Of a stretch of DNA of 32,930 nucleotides, positions 1-9,018 are shown one piece after another (position 1 is the stretch's first letter; each line of letters opens with the position of its first letter). The notes under the pieces are model-generated. The model was not told the DNA's origin. It worked only from the letters and a program-made list of their open reading frames with translations, and ran no database searches. Source of the stretch: Sulfurimonas sp. (GTDB lineage Bacteria; Campylobacterota; Campylobacteria; Campylobacterales; Sulfurimonadaceae); the NCBI RefSeq assembly GCF_026991475.1, contig NZ_JALXBK010000122.1:1-32930 (forward strand), written 5' to 3'. Made by a program: the position numbers and the translations under genes.

Positions 1-509
1 GTTGTCATTTTTTCTATAAGGTTCTGTGCTGTTGTTCCAATAGAACCAGTTCCCCAATCACTATCTGCACCTGTTGCACTCCAAACAAGCGCTCTGTTTT
101 TTGTTTTATATAGGCTTAACTTTAAACTTACTGCAGGCTCTCCATCAATTCCTGTTTTATATCTCCATTCACTAACGCCACCAGTCAAGAAGTACTTTGA
201 ACCGTTTTGTTGTGCTTTTGTTTGAGCAGATACTAATAAGTTTGAGTCGCTTGCAATATCGGTATTTACTATATATCCCTTGGCTAAAAGTACTCCCTCA
301 ATGATATTAGTTGCCCGTTGTCCCGCTTTTGGGGTGTCTGTATAATTACTAAGTGTTATTAGTGTGATTTTGACATCATTTTTGACTTGATGTGTTGCGT
401 TTACATCAACATATACTTGAGGTAATTCCCTGTTTGTAGCTATCATTGCTGTACTAGAACATCCTGCAATAAAGAGAGCGGTAAGAGCAATTAGGAGTAG
501 ATTTTTCAT
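1..509 (-). CDS. Putative outer-membrane lipoprotein, 3' end beyond window
   Basis: Reading frame open from an ATG at 509 down to the window edge, about 169 codons, so the C-terminus is missing. The N-terminus has a short basic stretch, a hydrophobic segment and a lipobox ending IAGC at Cys17, so it should be processed by signal peptidase II and lipidated. The mature part is about 150 residues with alternating beta and alpha character (LTGGVSEWRY, then VSLKLSLY and ALVWSATG). This recalls the CsgG/PelC/GNA1162 class of small outer-membrane lipoproteins, but I cannot name the family securely. An AAGGTG ribosome site precedes the ATG, and a TATAAT-like -10 lies at 534-539 on this strand. It follows rnhB in the same direction after an 86-nt gap. 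Confidence 0.75.
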   Translation of the reverse strand, partial: MKNLLLIALTALFIAGCSSTAMIATNRELPQVYVDVNATHQVKNDVKITLITLSNYTDTPKAGQRATNIIEGVLLAKGYIVNTDIASDSNLLVSAQTKAQQNGSKYFLTGGVSEWRYKTGIDGEPAVSLKLSLYKTKNRALVWSATGADSDWGTGSIGTTAQNLIEKMT

Positions 510-595
510 TTGAGCACCTTGAAATTTTATTTTATTATATTATGTTTATTATTAAAAGAATGTTAACTGTAGTATTCTATAGTTTTCACTTATAT

Positions 596-1147
596 TTACA
601 TGGGCCTTTTTTCAAGTGCTTTTATCTTATAAGTTTTTCTGTGAATATCACAATATCCATATTTTTTAATCATCTCTATGTGGAGTTTTGTACCATAGCC
701 TTTGTGCTTGTCGAAATGGTACTGTGGATAGAGGAGGGCTTTTTTGAGAATATCTCTATCGTGTGTCACCTTTGCAAGAATAGAAGCAGCACTCACTTCT
801 GGAATGTGCGCATCAGCTTTTATCATTGTATCTAAATCTTTTATACCAAAACTACTGTTGCCATCAAATAGATAGCTTTGCGCATCTAAAGTAGCCATAA
901 TCTCTTCTAAAGCACTTTTGATGCAAGATGAAATACCTTTTTCATCGACATCTTGTGCAGAAAATTCTATTATATGGTATGCTGCGTTTAGAATTATCTG
1001 CTCATAAAGTAGTTCACGCTTCTTTTCAGTGAGTTTTTTGGAATCGTTAAGTCCATCTACCTCTGCGTTTAGAATACACCCTGCCACAACAAGATTACCT
1101 GCTAAAGGTCCTCTACCTGCTTCATCAATACCGCATAAACTTTTCAT
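596..1147 (-). CDS. rnhB: Ribonuclease HII
   Basis: Cleaves the RNA strand of RNA-DNA hybrids and starts removal of single misincorporated ribonucleotides; cytoplasmic and metal dependent. The N-terminal GIDEAGRGPLAG block carries Asp8 and Glu9, with further catalytic acids at Asp95 (LFDGN) and Asp130 (ILAKVTHDR), the complete RNase HII set. The C-terminal H-K-G-Y-G-T and H-R-K-T-Y elements also match the family. At 183 residues it is slightly shorter than the 190-210 usual. It starts directly after the stop codon of the upstream ATPase gene, so the two are probably co-transcribed and translationally coupled. Confidence 0.95.
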   Translation of the reverse strand: MKSLCGIDEAGRGPLAGNLVVAGCILNAEVDGLNDSKKLTEKKRELLYEQIILNAAYHIIEFSAQDVDEKGISSCIKSALEEIMATLDAQSYLFDGNSSFGIKDLDTMIKADAHIPEVSAASILAKVTHDRDILKKALLYPQYHFDKHKGYGTKLHIEMIKKYGYCDIHRKTYKIKALEKRPM

Positions 1148-2212
1148 CTAATCTCCTAATGCCCAAATATCAAAAGGAATTATATCCACCTTTGCAATTG
1201 GATGTGAAATTGAACTCTCTTTGTTCATACTAATAACAGTTATCTGTTTGACTCTGCGTGTAAATATAAAGGGCTCAATACTCTCTAGTTTTTTAAAGAG
1301 CCGTCTTTCATCAACAAAAGGTTTACAAAGCAAGATAGTGTCATCTTTTGGAAGATAAAAATCTATACCCTCATCGTAATAGCACTCTTTTTGTGATTTT
1401 AATAACTCTAAAAAAACCATATTTTCAAATAGTCTTGCAAAATTTTTCTCAATAGAGAGGGCAGTTTTTAAGGATGTGTCACAAAGATAAATCTTTTTTA
1501 CAGCACGAGGATGCTCAAATTTCTTAAGTTGGTGAATGTAGCCCTTTTTTATTAAGAGTTCAAAAGAGGAGTAGAGTTTGTCCTTGGAAATTTTTCGTAT
1601 AGATTTAAGCCGTTCATATATTGTATAAGCAGAAATCTTTTGTGATATAAATTTTGCAGCTAAAATTAGTATATCAAACTCTATGGGTGTTAGTGCTAGC
1701 TGTAACATTTTTTGGACATATAAAATTCTCTCATCTGCATTGATTTGATGCATAGAAGCAAAAGCACCTAGTTGGACAAAATGATTAAGTGCAGAGGAGT
1801 CATATTTATGTTCATAAGCGAGGAACTCTTCATAGTCTAAGGGGTAAAGATGCAGAGTCTCAAGTATATCGATTTCATAATGAATATCACTAATAATGAT
1901 TAACTGCGATACATTTACAAACTCTATATCCTGAATGTAATTATCTAAAATAAGTGTTTGGATCTTATTTACAAAACAAAATGAGTTGAGTGACTGGTTG
2001 AGTAGTTTTATATTTATGCGAATATCTGAACAATTTATGTAGAGATAACTACTTTTTTTTAAACCAAGCAGATAATTTTTAGCCAATTGTGTTTTGCCAC
2101 TATTTGTTATTCCATTAATCTGGTAAGATTTTTCATCAATTTGTACTTTTCTTTCATGAAATTTTTCAACAATTAAGTCGGTTTTGTAAAATTCTTCTAA
2201 TAATATTTCCAT
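1148..2212 (-). CDS. AAA-family P-loop ATPase, AAA_14/DUF4143-like
   Basis: A 354-residue cytoplasmic protein with a Walker A motif at residues 34-41 (G-I-T-N-S-G-K-T) and a Walker B-like stretch (TLILDNY) near residue 90. The middle looks like a winged-helix region (about residues 175-235: YTIYERLKSI, then ELLIKKGYIHQL). The C-terminal part (residues 250-300) has an FENMVFLELL segment like the nuclease-like domain of DUF4143 ATPases. Such proteins have no settled role; some are toxin- or mobile-element-linked, others core. Here it sits directly upstream of rnhB with no gap and diverges from the S10 operon across a 175-nt spacer. Substrate and role are unknown. Confidence 0.75.
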   Translation of the reverse strand: MEILLEEFYKTDLIVEKFHERKVQIDEKSYQINGITNSGKTQLAKNYLLGLKKSSYLYINCSDIRINIKLLNQSLNSFCFVNKIQTLILDNYIQDIEFVNVSQLIIISDIHYEIDILETLHLYPLDYEEFLAYEHKYDSSALNHFVQLGAFASMHQINADERILYVQKMLQLALTPIEFDILILAAKFISQKISAYTIYERLKSIRKISKDKLYSSFELLIKKGYIHQLKKFEHPRAVKKIYLCDTSLKTALSIEKNFARLFENMVFLELLKSQKECYYDEGIDFYLPKDDTILLCKPFVDERRLFKKLESIEPFIFTRRVKQITVISMNKESSISHPIAKVDIIPFDIWALGD

Positions 2213-2303
2213 AATTTTCCTATTTTTTAGAATTATAATTTTATCACTTCCTTATTAAAAGGAAATAAATTTACAATAAAATCACTTTTTACTCCCGAAA
2301 TCC

Positions 2304-2332
2304 TTGAATAATTAGAGTGAATGGAGTATAAT
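2304..2332 (+). promoter_or_regulatory. Sigma70-type promoter of the S10-spc operon
   Basis: TTGAAT (2304-2309) and a perfect TATAAT (2327-2332) are separated by 17 nt. Transcription would start near 2339, leaving a leader of about 50 nt before rpsJ. A recognisable -35 box is notable because many Campylobacterota promoters rely on the -10 element alone. Confidence 0.75.
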
Positions 2333-2348
2333 TCCGCTCCCTTAAATA

Positions 2349-2366
2349 GTTGGGCTAGGATCCAAC
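2349..2366 (+). promoter_or_regulatory. Leader hairpin upstream of rpsJ
   Basis: GTTGG (2349-2353) pairs with CCAAC (2362-2366), with one extra G-U pair inside and a six-base loop. It lies in the short S10 leader, 10 nt before the AAGGA ribosome site. In E. coli the S10 leader is bound by L4 for feedback control. This leader is much shorter, so any such role here is speculative. Confidence 0.4.
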
Positions 2367-2387
2367 GAGTTCTTTAGAAGGAAAAAC

Positions 2388-2699
2388 ATGGAAAAAATTC
2401 GTTTAAAATTGAAAGCTTATGATCATCGTGTACTTGATAGATCTGTAGCGTCAATAGTTGAGGCTGTAAAGCGTACAGGTGCTGCAATTCGTGGTCCAAT
2501 CCCTTTACCAACAAAAATTCGTAAATATACTGTTTTGAAATCAGTTCACGTTAACAAAAAAGCTCGTGAGCAATTTGAAATACGTATGCACGCAAGAATG
2601 ATCGACATCGTTTCTGCTACACCTGAAACTGTAGATTCATTAATGAAACTAGATCTTGCACCAGAAGTGGACGTTGAAGTTCGCTCTATGGACAAATAG
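2388..2699 (+). CDS. rpsJ: 30S ribosomal protein S10
   Basis: Component of the 30S head and, as NusE, partner of NusB in transcription antitermination. The 103-residue length is typical. Family blocks are visible: GPIPLPT at residues 36-42 and [15 protein letters not shown] at 52-66. It is the first gene of the S10 operon, preceded by AAGGA at the right distance from the ATG, and is followed after 8 nt by rplC, whose ribosome site overlaps its stop codon. Confidence 0.98.
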   Translation: MEKIRLKLKAYDHRVLDRSVASIVEAVKRTGAAIRGPIPLPTKIRKYTVLKSVHVNKKAREQFEIRMHARMIDIVSATPETVDSLMKLDLAPEVDVEVRSMDK

Positions 2700-2707
2700 G
2701 AGTAATC

Positions 2708-3283
2708 GTGGAATATATTGTTGAAAAAATCGGAATGAGCCGTACTATCACAGTTCCATCTAAACCAGTTACTCTATTAAGAGTTTTAGATGCGAAAGTG
2801 TGTGAAGTGAATGAAGGTACTGCTATAGTTGCTTACAACAGCGGTAAAAAAATGAATAAAGCAATTGAAGGTCAACAAAAGAAATACAGCCTTCCATCTG
2901 AGTTTAACCGTTTTGTTACTTTAGAAGTAGCAAACACTGAAGCTGGTGATTTAGACTTAGCTCCATTAGCAAATGCTAGTGAAGTAAAATCTACATTCAA
3001 CACTAAAGGTCGTGGTTTCTCAGGTGCAATGAAGCGCTGGAATTTCGGTGGTGGTCCTGCATCTCACGGTCATAGATTTGGTCGTAGAACAGGTTCAATC
3101 GGTAATGCTGAATGGCCAGGTCGCGTAATGAAAGGTAAAAAAATGCCAGGTCATTACGGAAACACAAAAAATAGCGTAAAAAATGAGATCGTTTCTTTCG
3201 ATGCTGAAAACAAAATCATAGCGGTTTTAGGTTCAGTAAGTGGTGCAAACGGTGCTTTAGGTCGTGTAAAGGTAGCTAAATAA
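2708..3283 (+). CDS. rplC: 50S ribosomal protein L3
   Basis: Early-assembly 50S protein that reaches towards the peptidyl transferase centre. The extended loop is seen at residues 100-121 ([12 protein letters not shown], then GGPASHGH), followed by GSIG and the [12 protein letters not shown] block. Translation starts at a GTG at 2708; AGGAG, overlapping the rpsJ stop codon, sits 5-7 nt upstream and no ATG competes. Length is 191 residues, slightly short of the 205-210 common elsewhere. Its stop codon shares one base with the rplD start, which implies coupled translation. Confidence 0.97.
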   Translation: MEYIVEKIGMSRTITVPSKPVTLLRVLDAKVCEVNEGTAIVAYNSGKKMNKAIEGQQKKYSLPSEFNRFVTLEVANTEAGDLDLAPLANASEVKSTFNTKGRGFSGAMKRWNFGGGPASHGHRFGRRTGSIGNAEWPGRVMKGKKMPGHYGNTKNSVKNEIVSFDAENKIIAVLGSVSGANGALGRVKVAK

Positions 3284-3897
3284 TGAGCGCAATCGTTTTA
3301 AATGAAAAAATGGAAAAAGCATCTGAGTTAGCATTACCTGAGAATTTCTCAGGAATCAACCCTCACAACCTTTACCTTTATGTTAAGTCTGCTCAAGCTG
3401 CACAACGTGCAAATACAGCGACTACTAAAGGTAGAAGTGAAGTGCGTGGTGGTGGTAAAAAACCATGGGCTCAAAAAGGTGGCGGACGCGCTCGTGCTGG
3501 TTCACGTCGTTCTCCAATCTTCGTAGGTGGTGGTAAAGCTTTTGGTTCTCAAAACAACCGCAACTATGATTTAAAAGTAAATAAAAAGCAAAAGAAACTT
3601 GCTTTAAATTTTGCTTTAAATGAGCATGCACAAAATGGTACTCTTTTTGTTGTAGATAGCATCTCTGTTGAGTCTGGTAAAACTAAAGACGCTGCAGCAA
3701 TGTTTAAAGCATTAAACCAAAGAGATACACTTTTTGTTAAATCTTTATTAGATGAGAAAACATTTTTAGCATTTGAAAATTTAAATGCAACATATGTAAT
3801 CGAATCAAATGAGTTAAATGCATACTTAGCTGCAAACTATCGCTCTATCGTGATAGAAAAAGCTGTATGGGAAACTTTGACAAGTGAGGCTAAGTAA
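3283..3897 (+). CDS. rplD: 50S ribosomal protein L4
   Basis: Lines the nascent-peptide tunnel; in E. coli it also represses its own operon. The long basic tunnel loop lies at residues 50-84 ([13 protein letters not shown], then [16 protein letters not shown]), the region altered in many macrolide-resistant mutants; nothing abnormal is seen. Length is 204 residues. It overlaps both neighbours by one base (ATGA type at 3283 and 3897). Confidence 0.97.
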   Translation: MSAIVLNEKMEKASELALPENFSGINPHNLYLYVKSAQAAQRANTATTKGRSEVRGGGKKPWAQKGGGRARAGSRRSPIFVGGGKAFGSQNNRNYDLKVNKKQKKLALNFALNEHAQNGTLFVVDSISVESGKTKDAAAMFKALNQRDTLFVKSLLDEKTFLAFENLNATYVIESNELNAYLAANYRSIVIEKAVWETLTSEAK

Positions 3898-4178
3898 TGG
3901 CTGATATTACAGATATTAAATCTATACTTTATACAGAAAAGACTTTAGGTTTGCAAGAAGATGGTGTTATTGTTGTTCAAACATCACCTCGTATGAGCAA
4001 AACAGGTCTTAAAGAGGTTTTTAGAGAGTATTTTGGAATTATTCCAACAAAAATCAACTCTCTAAATCAAAGCGGAAAAGTGAAACGTTTCCGTGGTGTA
4101 GCTGGTAAACAAAATGACTTCAAAAAGTTTTATGTAACTTTACCTGAAGGTGCACAAATCGAAAGTTTGGCGGTATAA
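3897..4178 (+). CDS. rplW: 50S ribosomal protein L23
   Basis: Sits at the exit of the peptide tunnel and forms the docking site for trigger factor and SRP. The family pattern is present: the N-terminal [11 protein letters not shown] segment, the IPTKINSLN block and the F-K-K-F-Y-V-T-L ending. Length is 93 residues, typical. Its start overlaps the rplD stop by one base and rplB follows with a 1-nt gap. Confidence 0.96.
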   Translation: MADITDIKSILYTEKTLGLQEDGVIVVQTSPRMSKTGLKEVFREYFGIIPTKINSLNQSGKVKRFRGVAGKQNDFKKFYVTLPEGAQIESLAV

Positions 4179-4179
4179 G

Positions 4180-5025
4180 ATGGCAATTAAAACTTATAGA
4201 CCGATAACTCCATCTCGTCGTTTTTATACGAATGTAGATAGTTCAGATATCACTGCTAAAGCGAGCGTTCGTTCATTATTAACAAAACTTCCAACAACTG
4301 CTGGTCGTAACAATAATGGTCGTATCACATCTCGTCATAAACAAGCAGGTGCTAAAAAACTTTACCGTATTATCGATTTTAAAAGAGATAAATTTGGTAT
4401 TGAAGGAACAGTAAGTACAATCGAATATGATCCGTACCGTAACTGTCGTATTGCACTTATTACTTATGCCGATGGTGAAAAAAGATATATTTTACAACCA
4501 AAAGGTTTAACTGTAGGCGATAAAATTGCATCTGCAGATGCTGGTTTAGATGTTAAAGCAGGTAATGCTATGAAACTTCAAAACATTCCTGTTGGTACAC
4601 TTGTTCATAATGTTGAGTTAAAAGTTGGAAAAGGTGGACAAATGGTACGTTCAGCTGGAACATCTGCTCAAATTATGGGTCGTGATGGTAAATATGTTTC
4701 ATTACGTATGCCTTCATCTGAAATGCGTTTAGTACTTGGTGAATGTATGGCAACAGTTGGTATTGTTGGAAATGAAGAATTTTCAAACATAGTAATAGCA
4801 AAAGCTGGTCGTCAACGTCACTTGGGTATTCGTCCTCAAACTCGTGGTTCTGCAATGAACCCTATTGATCACCCACATGGTGGTGGTGAAGGTAAAACGA
4901 ATTCAGGTCGTCATCCAGTTACTCCTTGGGGTAAACCAACTAAGGGTGCTAAAACTCGTCGTAAGAAAGCAAGTGATAAATTAATCATCACTCGTCGTAA
5001 ACCAAATGCAAAAAGGGTAGGCTAA
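4180..5025 (+). CDS. rplB: 50S ribosomal protein L2
   Basis: Needed for subunit joining and the peptidyl transferase centre. The frame is open from 4150, but the ATG at 4180 ([11 protein letters not shown]) matches the known N-terminus of L2 and directly follows rplW, so I chose it; the product is 281 residues. The signature [14 protein letters not shown] is present with His231 as the conserved histidine close to the catalytic centre. The C-terminus is strongly basic (T-R-R-K-K-A-S-D-K, then R-R-K-P). Confidence 0.97.
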   Translation: MAIKTYRPITPSRRFYTNVDSSDITAKASVRSLLTKLPTTAGRNNNGRITSRHKQAGAKKLYRIIDFKRDKFGIEGTVSTIEYDPYRNCRIALITYADGEKRYILQPKGLTVGDKIASADAGLDVKAGNAMKLQNIPVGTLVHNVELKVGKGGQMVRSAGTSAQIMGRDGKYVSLRMPSSEMRLVLGECMATVGIVGNEEFSNIVIAKAGRQRHLGIRPQTRGSAMNPIDHPHGGGEGKTNSGRHPVTPWGKPTKGAKTRRKKASDKLIITRRKPNAKRVG

Positions 5026-5026
5026 T

Positions 5027-5302
5027 ATGGCTCGTTCAGTAAAAAAAGGTCCATTCGTAGATGCTCATTTAATCAAAAAAGTTGAAGCAGCGAAAGCTAG
5101 CGGAGATAAAAAACCTATTAAAACTTGGTCAAGAAGATCTATGATTCTTCCTGAAATGGTTGGTTTAACATTAAATGTTCATAATGGTCGCCAATTTGTT
5201 CCTGTATATGTTACAGAGAATCACATTGGTTATAAACTTGGTGAATTTGCACCAACTCGTACATTTAAGGGCCATAAGGGCTCTGTTCAGAAGAAGGGGT
5301 AG
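5027..5302 (+). CDS. rpsS: 30S ribosomal protein S19
   Basis: Part of the 30S head that contacts the A-site region and S13. A 91-residue product with the typical start [12 protein letters not shown], the central [12 protein letters not shown] block and the C-terminal [12 protein letters not shown]-like element (here [12 protein letters not shown]). It starts 1 nt after rplB ends and is followed 2 nt later by rplV, in the standard S10 order. Confidence 0.97.
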   Translation: MARSVKKGPFVDAHLIKKVEAAKASGDKKPIKTWSRRSMILPEMVGLTLNVHNGRQFVPVYVTENHIGYKLGEFAPTRTFKGHKGSVQKKG

Positions 5303-5304
5303 TC

Positions 5305-5622
5305 ATGGCTAGAGCATTATTAAAATTTATCCGTGTATCACCTATCAAATCTCGTCTTATTGCACGTGAAGTGCAAGGTATGAACGCTGAAGAAGCTATG
5401 GCAGCTTTAGAGTTCACTCCAAATAAGGCAGCTAAAATTATCTCTAAAGTAATTGCATCTGCAGTTGCTAACAGTGGTAGTGAAGCTGAAGATTGTGTAA
5501 TTACATCATGTCGTGTTGACAATGGTCCAGTACTTAAACGTTTCCGTCCACGTGCTCGTGGTATGGCTTCAGGTATTAGAAAACCAACAGCACATATCTT
5601 AGTAGAAGTAGAGGGTAAATAG
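5305..5622 (+). CDS. rplV: 50S ribosomal protein L22
   Basis: Forms, with L4, the narrow part of the peptide exit tunnel. The 105-residue product shows the N-terminal [11 protein letters not shown] block and the beta-hairpin loop that lines the tunnel ([15 protein letters not shown]). Length is at the lower end for the family. It sits 2 nt after rpsS and 1 nt before rpsC. Confidence 0.97.
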   Translation: MARALLKFIRVSPIKSRLIAREVQGMNAEEAMAALEFTPNKAAKIISKVIASAVANSGSEAEDCVITSCRVDNGPVLKRFRPRARGMASGIRKPTAHILVEVEGK

Positions 5623-5623
5623 T

Positions 5624-6340
5624 ATGGGTCAAAAAGTTAATCCTATTGGTTTACGTCTTGGAATCAACCGTAACTGGGAATCAAGATGGTTTCCTAATTT
5701 TAAAACTGCTCCGGCAGCTTTAGGTGAAGATCACAAGATAAGAACATTTTTAAAGAAAGAACTTTACTATGCTGGTGTTTCTAACATCATCATTGAAAGA
5801 ACAGTTAAAAGACTTCGTGTAACTATCGTTGCAGCTCGTCCTGGTATTATTATTGGGAAAAAAGGTGCTGATATTGAGAAACTTAAAACTGCTCTTCAAA
5901 AGTTAGTTGGTAAAGCTATCTCTATTAACATTAAAGAAGAGAAAAAAGCACAAACTTCAGCGCAATTAGTTGCTGAAAATGTTGCTACTCAACTTGAGCG
6001 TCGTATTGCGTTTAGACGTGCTATGAAAAAAGTTATGCAAGGTGCACAACGTTCTGGTGCTAAAGGTATCAAAGTAGCAGTTGCTGGTCGTCTTGGTGGT
6101 GCTGAAATGGCTCGTACTGAGTGGTATTTAGAAGGTCGTGTTCCTCTTCATACACTTCGTGCAAAAATCGATTATGGTTTTGCTGAAGCACATACTACAT
6201 ACGGTATTATCGGTGTAAAAGTATGGATCTTTAAAGGTGAAGTACTTACTAAAGGTATTCCTGCAGAAGCTAAAGAAGAGAAAAAAGAACGTCGTGGTAG
6301 AAAACCAGTGCGTCGTGAAAATAGTGAAAAGGCTGAATAA
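5624..6340 (+). CDS. rpsC: 30S ribosomal protein S3
   Basis: 30S protein at the mRNA entry tunnel with mRNA helicase activity together with S4. The N-terminal [13 protein letters not shown] block is canonical. The KH domain carries its GxxG loop in [13 protein letters not shown] (about residues 72-84). The C-terminal S3 domain ([14 protein letters not shown]) follows. The tail beyond residue 212 is an E/K/R-rich extension, common in the family. It starts 1 nt after rplV. Confidence 0.97.
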   Translation: MGQKVNPIGLRLGINRNWESRWFPNFKTAPAALGEDHKIRTFLKKELYYAGVSNIIIERTVKRLRVTIVAARPGIIIGKKGADIEKLKTALQKLVGKAISINIKEEKKAQTSAQLVAENVATQLERRIAFRRAMKKVMQGAQRSGAKGIKVAVAGRLGGAEMARTEWYLEGRVPLHTLRAKIDYGFAEAHTTYGIIGVKVWIFKGEVLTKGIPAEAKEEKKERRGRKPVRRENSEKAE

Positions 6341-6342
6341 TT

Positions 6343-6768
6343 ATGTTAATGCCAAAAAGAACAAAATATCGTAAAGTAATGAAAGGTCGTAACCGTGGTT
6401 ATGCTCGTTCAGGTTACAAATTAGCTTTTGGTGACATTGCATTAAAAGCAGTAGAAGCTGGTCGTATTAACTCTCGTCAGATTGAATCGGCTCGTATCTC
6501 TTCTACTCGTCACATTAAAAGAAATGGTAAAATTTGGATTCGTGTATTCCCTGCTAAACCATTAACTGCTAAGCCTCTTGAAACTCGTATGGGTAAAGGT
6601 AAAGGTGCAGTTGATCAATGGGTAATGAACATCAAACCAGGTCGTATCATTTTTGAAATGGGTGGTGTGCCACATGATATCGCTCGTGAAGCGTTGACTC
6701 TTGCTATGCACAAGTTACCATTCAAAACAAAAATTATTACTGCGGAGATGAGCAATGAAATATTCTGA
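6343..6768 (+). CDS. rplP: 50S ribosomal protein L16
   Basis: Binds 23S rRNA near the A site and helps position tRNA. The start [11 protein letters not shown] gives 141 residues and matches the N-terminus usual in Campylobacterota; an ATG two codons later is possible. Conserved blocks are [12 protein letters not shown] and [16 protein letters not shown]. Its 3' end overlaps the rpmC start by 14 nt in another frame, the longest overlap in the ribosomal cluster. Confidence 0.97.
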   Translation: MLMPKRTKYRKVMKGRNRGYARSGYKLAFGDIALKAVEAGRINSRQIESARISSTRHIKRNGKIWIRVFPAKPLTAKPLETRMGKGKGAVDQWVMNIKPGRIIFEMGGVPHDIAREALTLAMHKLPFKTKIITAEMSNEIF

Positions 6769-6943
6769 TTTAGCAGATAAAACAGCAGCAGAGCTTCAAG
6801 CAATGCTTAAAGAGAAAAAAACTGAATTGTTTACTTTAAAAATTAAACAAAAGATGATGCAATTACAAAATACTAGCGAACTTCGTGTTGCTAAAAAAGA
6901 TATTGCTAGAATCAATACTGCACTTGCTGCAGTAGCAAACTAG
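6755..6943 (+). CDS. rpmC: 50S ribosomal protein L29
   Basis: Small two-helix protein at the tunnel exit, next to L23. The 62-residue product starts M-K-Y-S-D-L and has the coiled helices expected ([21 protein letters not shown]), followed by the [12 protein letters not shown] block that resembles the family signature RxxRRxIARIxT. The ATG lies inside the end of rplP, with a GGAGATGAGCA ribosome site also within rplP, so expression is coupled to it. Confidence 0.95.
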   Translation: MKYSDLADKTAAELQAMLKEKKTELFTLKIKQKMMQLQNTSELRVAKKDIARINTALAAVAN

Positions 6944-6953
6944 GGGACGAGCG

Positions 6954-7199
6954 ATGGCTAATAAACGTGAAATTCAAGGTAACGTAATTAAAATTGCAGG
7001 TGATAAAACAGTATCTATTGTTGTTGAACGCCGTGTAATGCATCCTCGTTATCATAAAGTTGTAAAACGTTTCAAAAAGTACTTAGTACATGATGAACGT
7101 AATGAAGTAAAAGTTGGAGATGAGATTATTGCAATCGAATGTCGTCCACTTTCTAAGACTAAATCTTTTAGACTTAAGTCAGTTGTAAAAGGAGCGTAG
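6954..7199 (+). CDS. rpsQ: 30S ribosomal protein S17
   Basis: OB-fold 16S rRNA binding protein involved in early 30S assembly. The 81-residue product begins with the typical K-R-E-I-Q-G-N-V and carries [10 protein letters not shown] and the [18 protein letters not shown] block. A GGGGACGAGC ribosome site precedes the ATG, and rplN follows after 1 nt. Confidence 0.96.
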   Translation: MANKREIQGNVIKIAGDKTVSIVVERRVMHPRYHKVVKRFKKYLVHDERNEVKVGDEIIAIECRPLSKTKSFRLKSVVKGA

Positions 7200-7200
7200 T

Positions 7201-7569
7201 ATGATTCAAGGTTTTACTCGTTTAAATGTAGCTGATAATACAGGTGCTAAAGAGATTATGTGTATTAAGGTACTTGGTGGTTCTAAGCGTCGTTATGCTT
7301 CAGTAGGTGACGTTATCGTTGCTTCTGTAAAAAAAGCGATTCCAACTGCTAAAGTTAAAAAAGGTAAAGTTGTAAAAGCTGTTGTTGTAAGAACTCATAA
7401 AGAAGTTCAACGTGAAAATGGTTCATTGATCCGTTTTGATGACAATGCAGCTGTAATACTTGATGACAAGAGAGAGCCTATTGGTACTCGTATTTTTGGA
7501 CCAATTGGTCGTGAAGTACGTTACGCTGGATTCATGAAAATTGTATCTCTTGCTCCGGAGGTTGTGTAA
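7201..7569 (+). CDS. rplN: 50S ribosomal protein L14
   Basis: Contacts 16S rRNA across the intersubunit face and binds near the RsfS silencing factor site. The 122-residue product has the canonical [17 protein letters not shown] start (most families have Q after the second residue, as here) and [13 protein letters not shown] near the C-terminus. It overlaps rplX by one base. Confidence 0.97.
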   Translation: MIQGFTRLNVADNTGAKEIMCIKVLGGSKRRYASVGDVIVASVKKAIPTAKVKKGKVVKAVVVRTHKEVQRENGSLIRFDDNAAVILDDKREPIGTRIFGPIGREVRYAGFMKIVSLAPEVV

Positions 7570-7799
7570 TGGCAAAATTTAATTTCAAAAAAGGCGATAT
7601 GGTAGAAATTATCGCTGGTGATGACAAAGGTACAAAAGCAGCTGTACTTGCAGTTATGCCAAAGAAAAATAAAGTAATCGTAGAGGGTTGTAAAATTGCT
7701 AAAAAAGCGATTAAACCAACTGAAGAGAACACTAAAGGTGGACATATCAATAAAGAGATGCCTATCGATGTTTCAAACGTACGTAAAGTGGAGGCATAA
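7569..7799 (+). CDS. rplX: 50S ribosomal protein L24
   Basis: Assembly initiator at the base of the 50S subunit. A KOW motif is visible at the N-terminus ([17 protein letters not shown]) and [14 protein letters not shown] near the end. At 76 residues it is shorter than the 100-105 residues of E. coli L24, because the C-terminal part after the KOW region is reduced. Its start overlaps the rplN stop by one base. Confidence 0.95.
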   Translation: MAKFNFKKGDMVEIIAGDDKGTKAAVLAVMPKKNKVIVEGCKIAKKAIKPTEENTKGGHINKEMPIDVSNVRKVEA

Positions 7800-7803
7800 T
7801 TAG

Positions 7804-8349
7804 ATGGCTCGTTTAAAAGAAAAATATTTATCTCTCAAGCCAGAGATTCAAGCAGCTTTAGATATTAAAAATGTAATGCAGATTCCTGCATTGGATAAAG
7901 TTATTATCTCTGTTGGTGCTGGTTTTGCTATGAAAGATAACAAACTTATTCAAAATATTGAAGATACTATTACAACTATCGCTGGTCAAAAAGCTTCTAC
8001 AGTAATTGCTAAGAAATCTGTTGCAGGTTTTAAAGTACGTGAAGGTATGCCAGTTGGTGTTCGTGTAACTCTTCGTGGTGAAAATATGTATAATTTCTTT
8101 GATCGCCTCGTATCTATTGCACTTCCACGTGTAAAAGATTTCCGTGGTGTTCCAAGTAATGGATTTGACGGTCGTGGTAACTACAACTTTGGTCTTCAAG
8201 AACAACTTATTTTCCCAGAGGTTAGCTATGATTCAATCATGCAAATCCACGGTATGAATATCACAGTTGTTACAACTGCTGATTCTGATAAGGCTGCGTT
8301 TACTCTACTAGAGAAAATGGGAATGCCTTTTACTAAAGGGAGTAACTAA
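7804..8349 (+). CDS. rplE: 50S ribosomal protein L5
   Basis: Central protuberance protein that binds 5S rRNA and contacts the P-site tRNA. The 181-residue product has the blocks [33 protein letters not shown] (split here as AGQKAST and [11 protein letters not shown]) and [19 protein letters not shown]. The ATG at 7804 lies 4 nt after rplX; its stop overlaps the rpsN start by one base. Confidence 0.97.
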   Translation: MARLKEKYLSLKPEIQAALDIKNVMQIPALDKVIISVGAGFAMKDNKLIQNIEDTITTIAGQKASTVIAKKSVAGFKVREGMPVGVRVTLRGENMYNFFDRLVSIALPRVKDFRGVPSNGFDGRGNYNFGLQEQLIFPEVSYDSIMQIHGMNITVVTTADSDKAAFTLLEKMGMPFTKGSN

Positions 8350-8534
8350 TGGCTAAAAAGTCTATGATAGCAAAAGCTAACAGAACTCCAAAATTCAAAG
8401 TACGTGGATATACACGTTGTCAGATTTGTGGTCGTCCACATTCTGTTCTTAGAGATTTTGGAATTTGTCGTATTTGTTTTAGAAAAATGGCAAACGAGGG
8501 ATTAATCCCAGGTGTTAGAAAGTCTTCTTGGTAA
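8349..8534 (+). CDS. rpsN: 30S ribosomal protein S14, zinc-binding type
   Basis: Part of the 30S head. This is the short, zinc-ribbon form: 61 residues with Cys24-x2-Cys27 and Cys40-x2-Cys43, rather than the roughly 100-residue zinc-free form. The ending G-V-R-K-S-S-W is typical. No zinc-free paralog is seen in this window, so zinc-dependent replacement cannot be judged. It overlaps rplE by one base, then a 76-nt gap, long for this operon, precedes rpsH. Confidence 0.97.
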   Translation: MAKKSMIAKANRTPKFKVRGYTRCQICGRPHSVLRDFGICRICFRKMANEGLIPGVRKSSW

Positions 8535-8591
8535 GCTAAGAGGAAACTTCTAATCATTAGCAGTTAGCAATTTATTTATAAAGTGCTAACT
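8535..8591 (+). promoter_or_regulatory. Alternative hairpins in the rpsN-rpsH spacer
   Basis: AGTTAGCA (8562-8569) pairs perfectly with TGCTAACT (8584-8591) across a 14-nt AT-rich loop. A competing pairing uses GCTAA (8535-8539) with TTAGC (8557-8561), and CTAAT-C-ATTAG (8550-8560) is a near-palindrome. There is no U tract after the main stem, so it does not look like a terminator. The position just before rpsH would suit feedback by S8 or mRNA processing, but neither can be shown here. Confidence 0.5.
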
Positions 8592-8610
8592 ACAAACAAG
8601 GAATAATAAA

Positions 8611-9009
8611 ATGGCAATAAATGATCTAGTATCAGATGCGTTAACACGTATTCGTAATGCTGGTATGAGAAGATTACCAGTTACAACTTTAGTACACTCT
8701 AAGAGTGTTGAAGCTGTAGCAAATATCTTAGCTGATAAAGGTTACATTGAATCTTGTAACGTTATCGAAGATGGCGTTAAAAAGACTATTAAAGTTGTAC
8801 TTAAGTATGATGATAATGAAAAATGTGTAATTAATGAAATGAAAAGAGTTTCTAAACCTGGTAGACGTGTTTACAAAGGTAAAGAAGATATTAAACGTTT
8901 CAAAAATGGTTACGGAACTATTATAGTAAGTACTTCACATGGCGTACTACCAAATGACAAAGCTTATGAGCTTGGTATTGGTGGTGAAGTTATGTGTACG
9001 GTATGGTAG
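8611..9009 (+). CDS. rpsH: 30S ribosomal protein S8
   Basis: Binds the central domain of 16S rRNA; in E. coli it also represses the spc operon. The 132-residue product has the N-terminal D-A-L-T-R-I-R-N-A and the C-terminal [12 protein letters not shown] blocks with the conserved ending G-G-E-V-M-C-T-V-W. It follows the structured 76-nt spacer after rpsN and has an AAGGA ribosome site. Confidence 0.97.
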   Translation: MAINDLVSDALTRIRNAGMRRLPVTTLVHSKSVEAVANILADKGYIESCNVIEDGVKKTIKVVLKYDDNEKCVINEMKRVSKPGRRVYKGKEDIKRFKNGYGTIIVSTSHGVLPNDKAYELGIGGEVMCTVW

Positions 9010-9018
9010 GAGTATAGC

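Noticed and set aside
542-835. Open frame on the plus strand opposite rnhB
   Set aside because: It is antisense to the conserved RNase HII gene, has no ribosome site and its translation is a Phe/Ile-rich sequence without family features.
4150-4179. Ten-residue N-terminal extension of L2
   Set aside because: The ATG at 4180 matches the known L2 start; the longer frame would begin inside rplW.
5265-5522. Open frame on the minus strand opposite rplV
   Set aside because: Shadow of rplV; codon pattern and conservation belong to the ribosomal gene. The same holds for other antisense frames within the ribosomal cluster.
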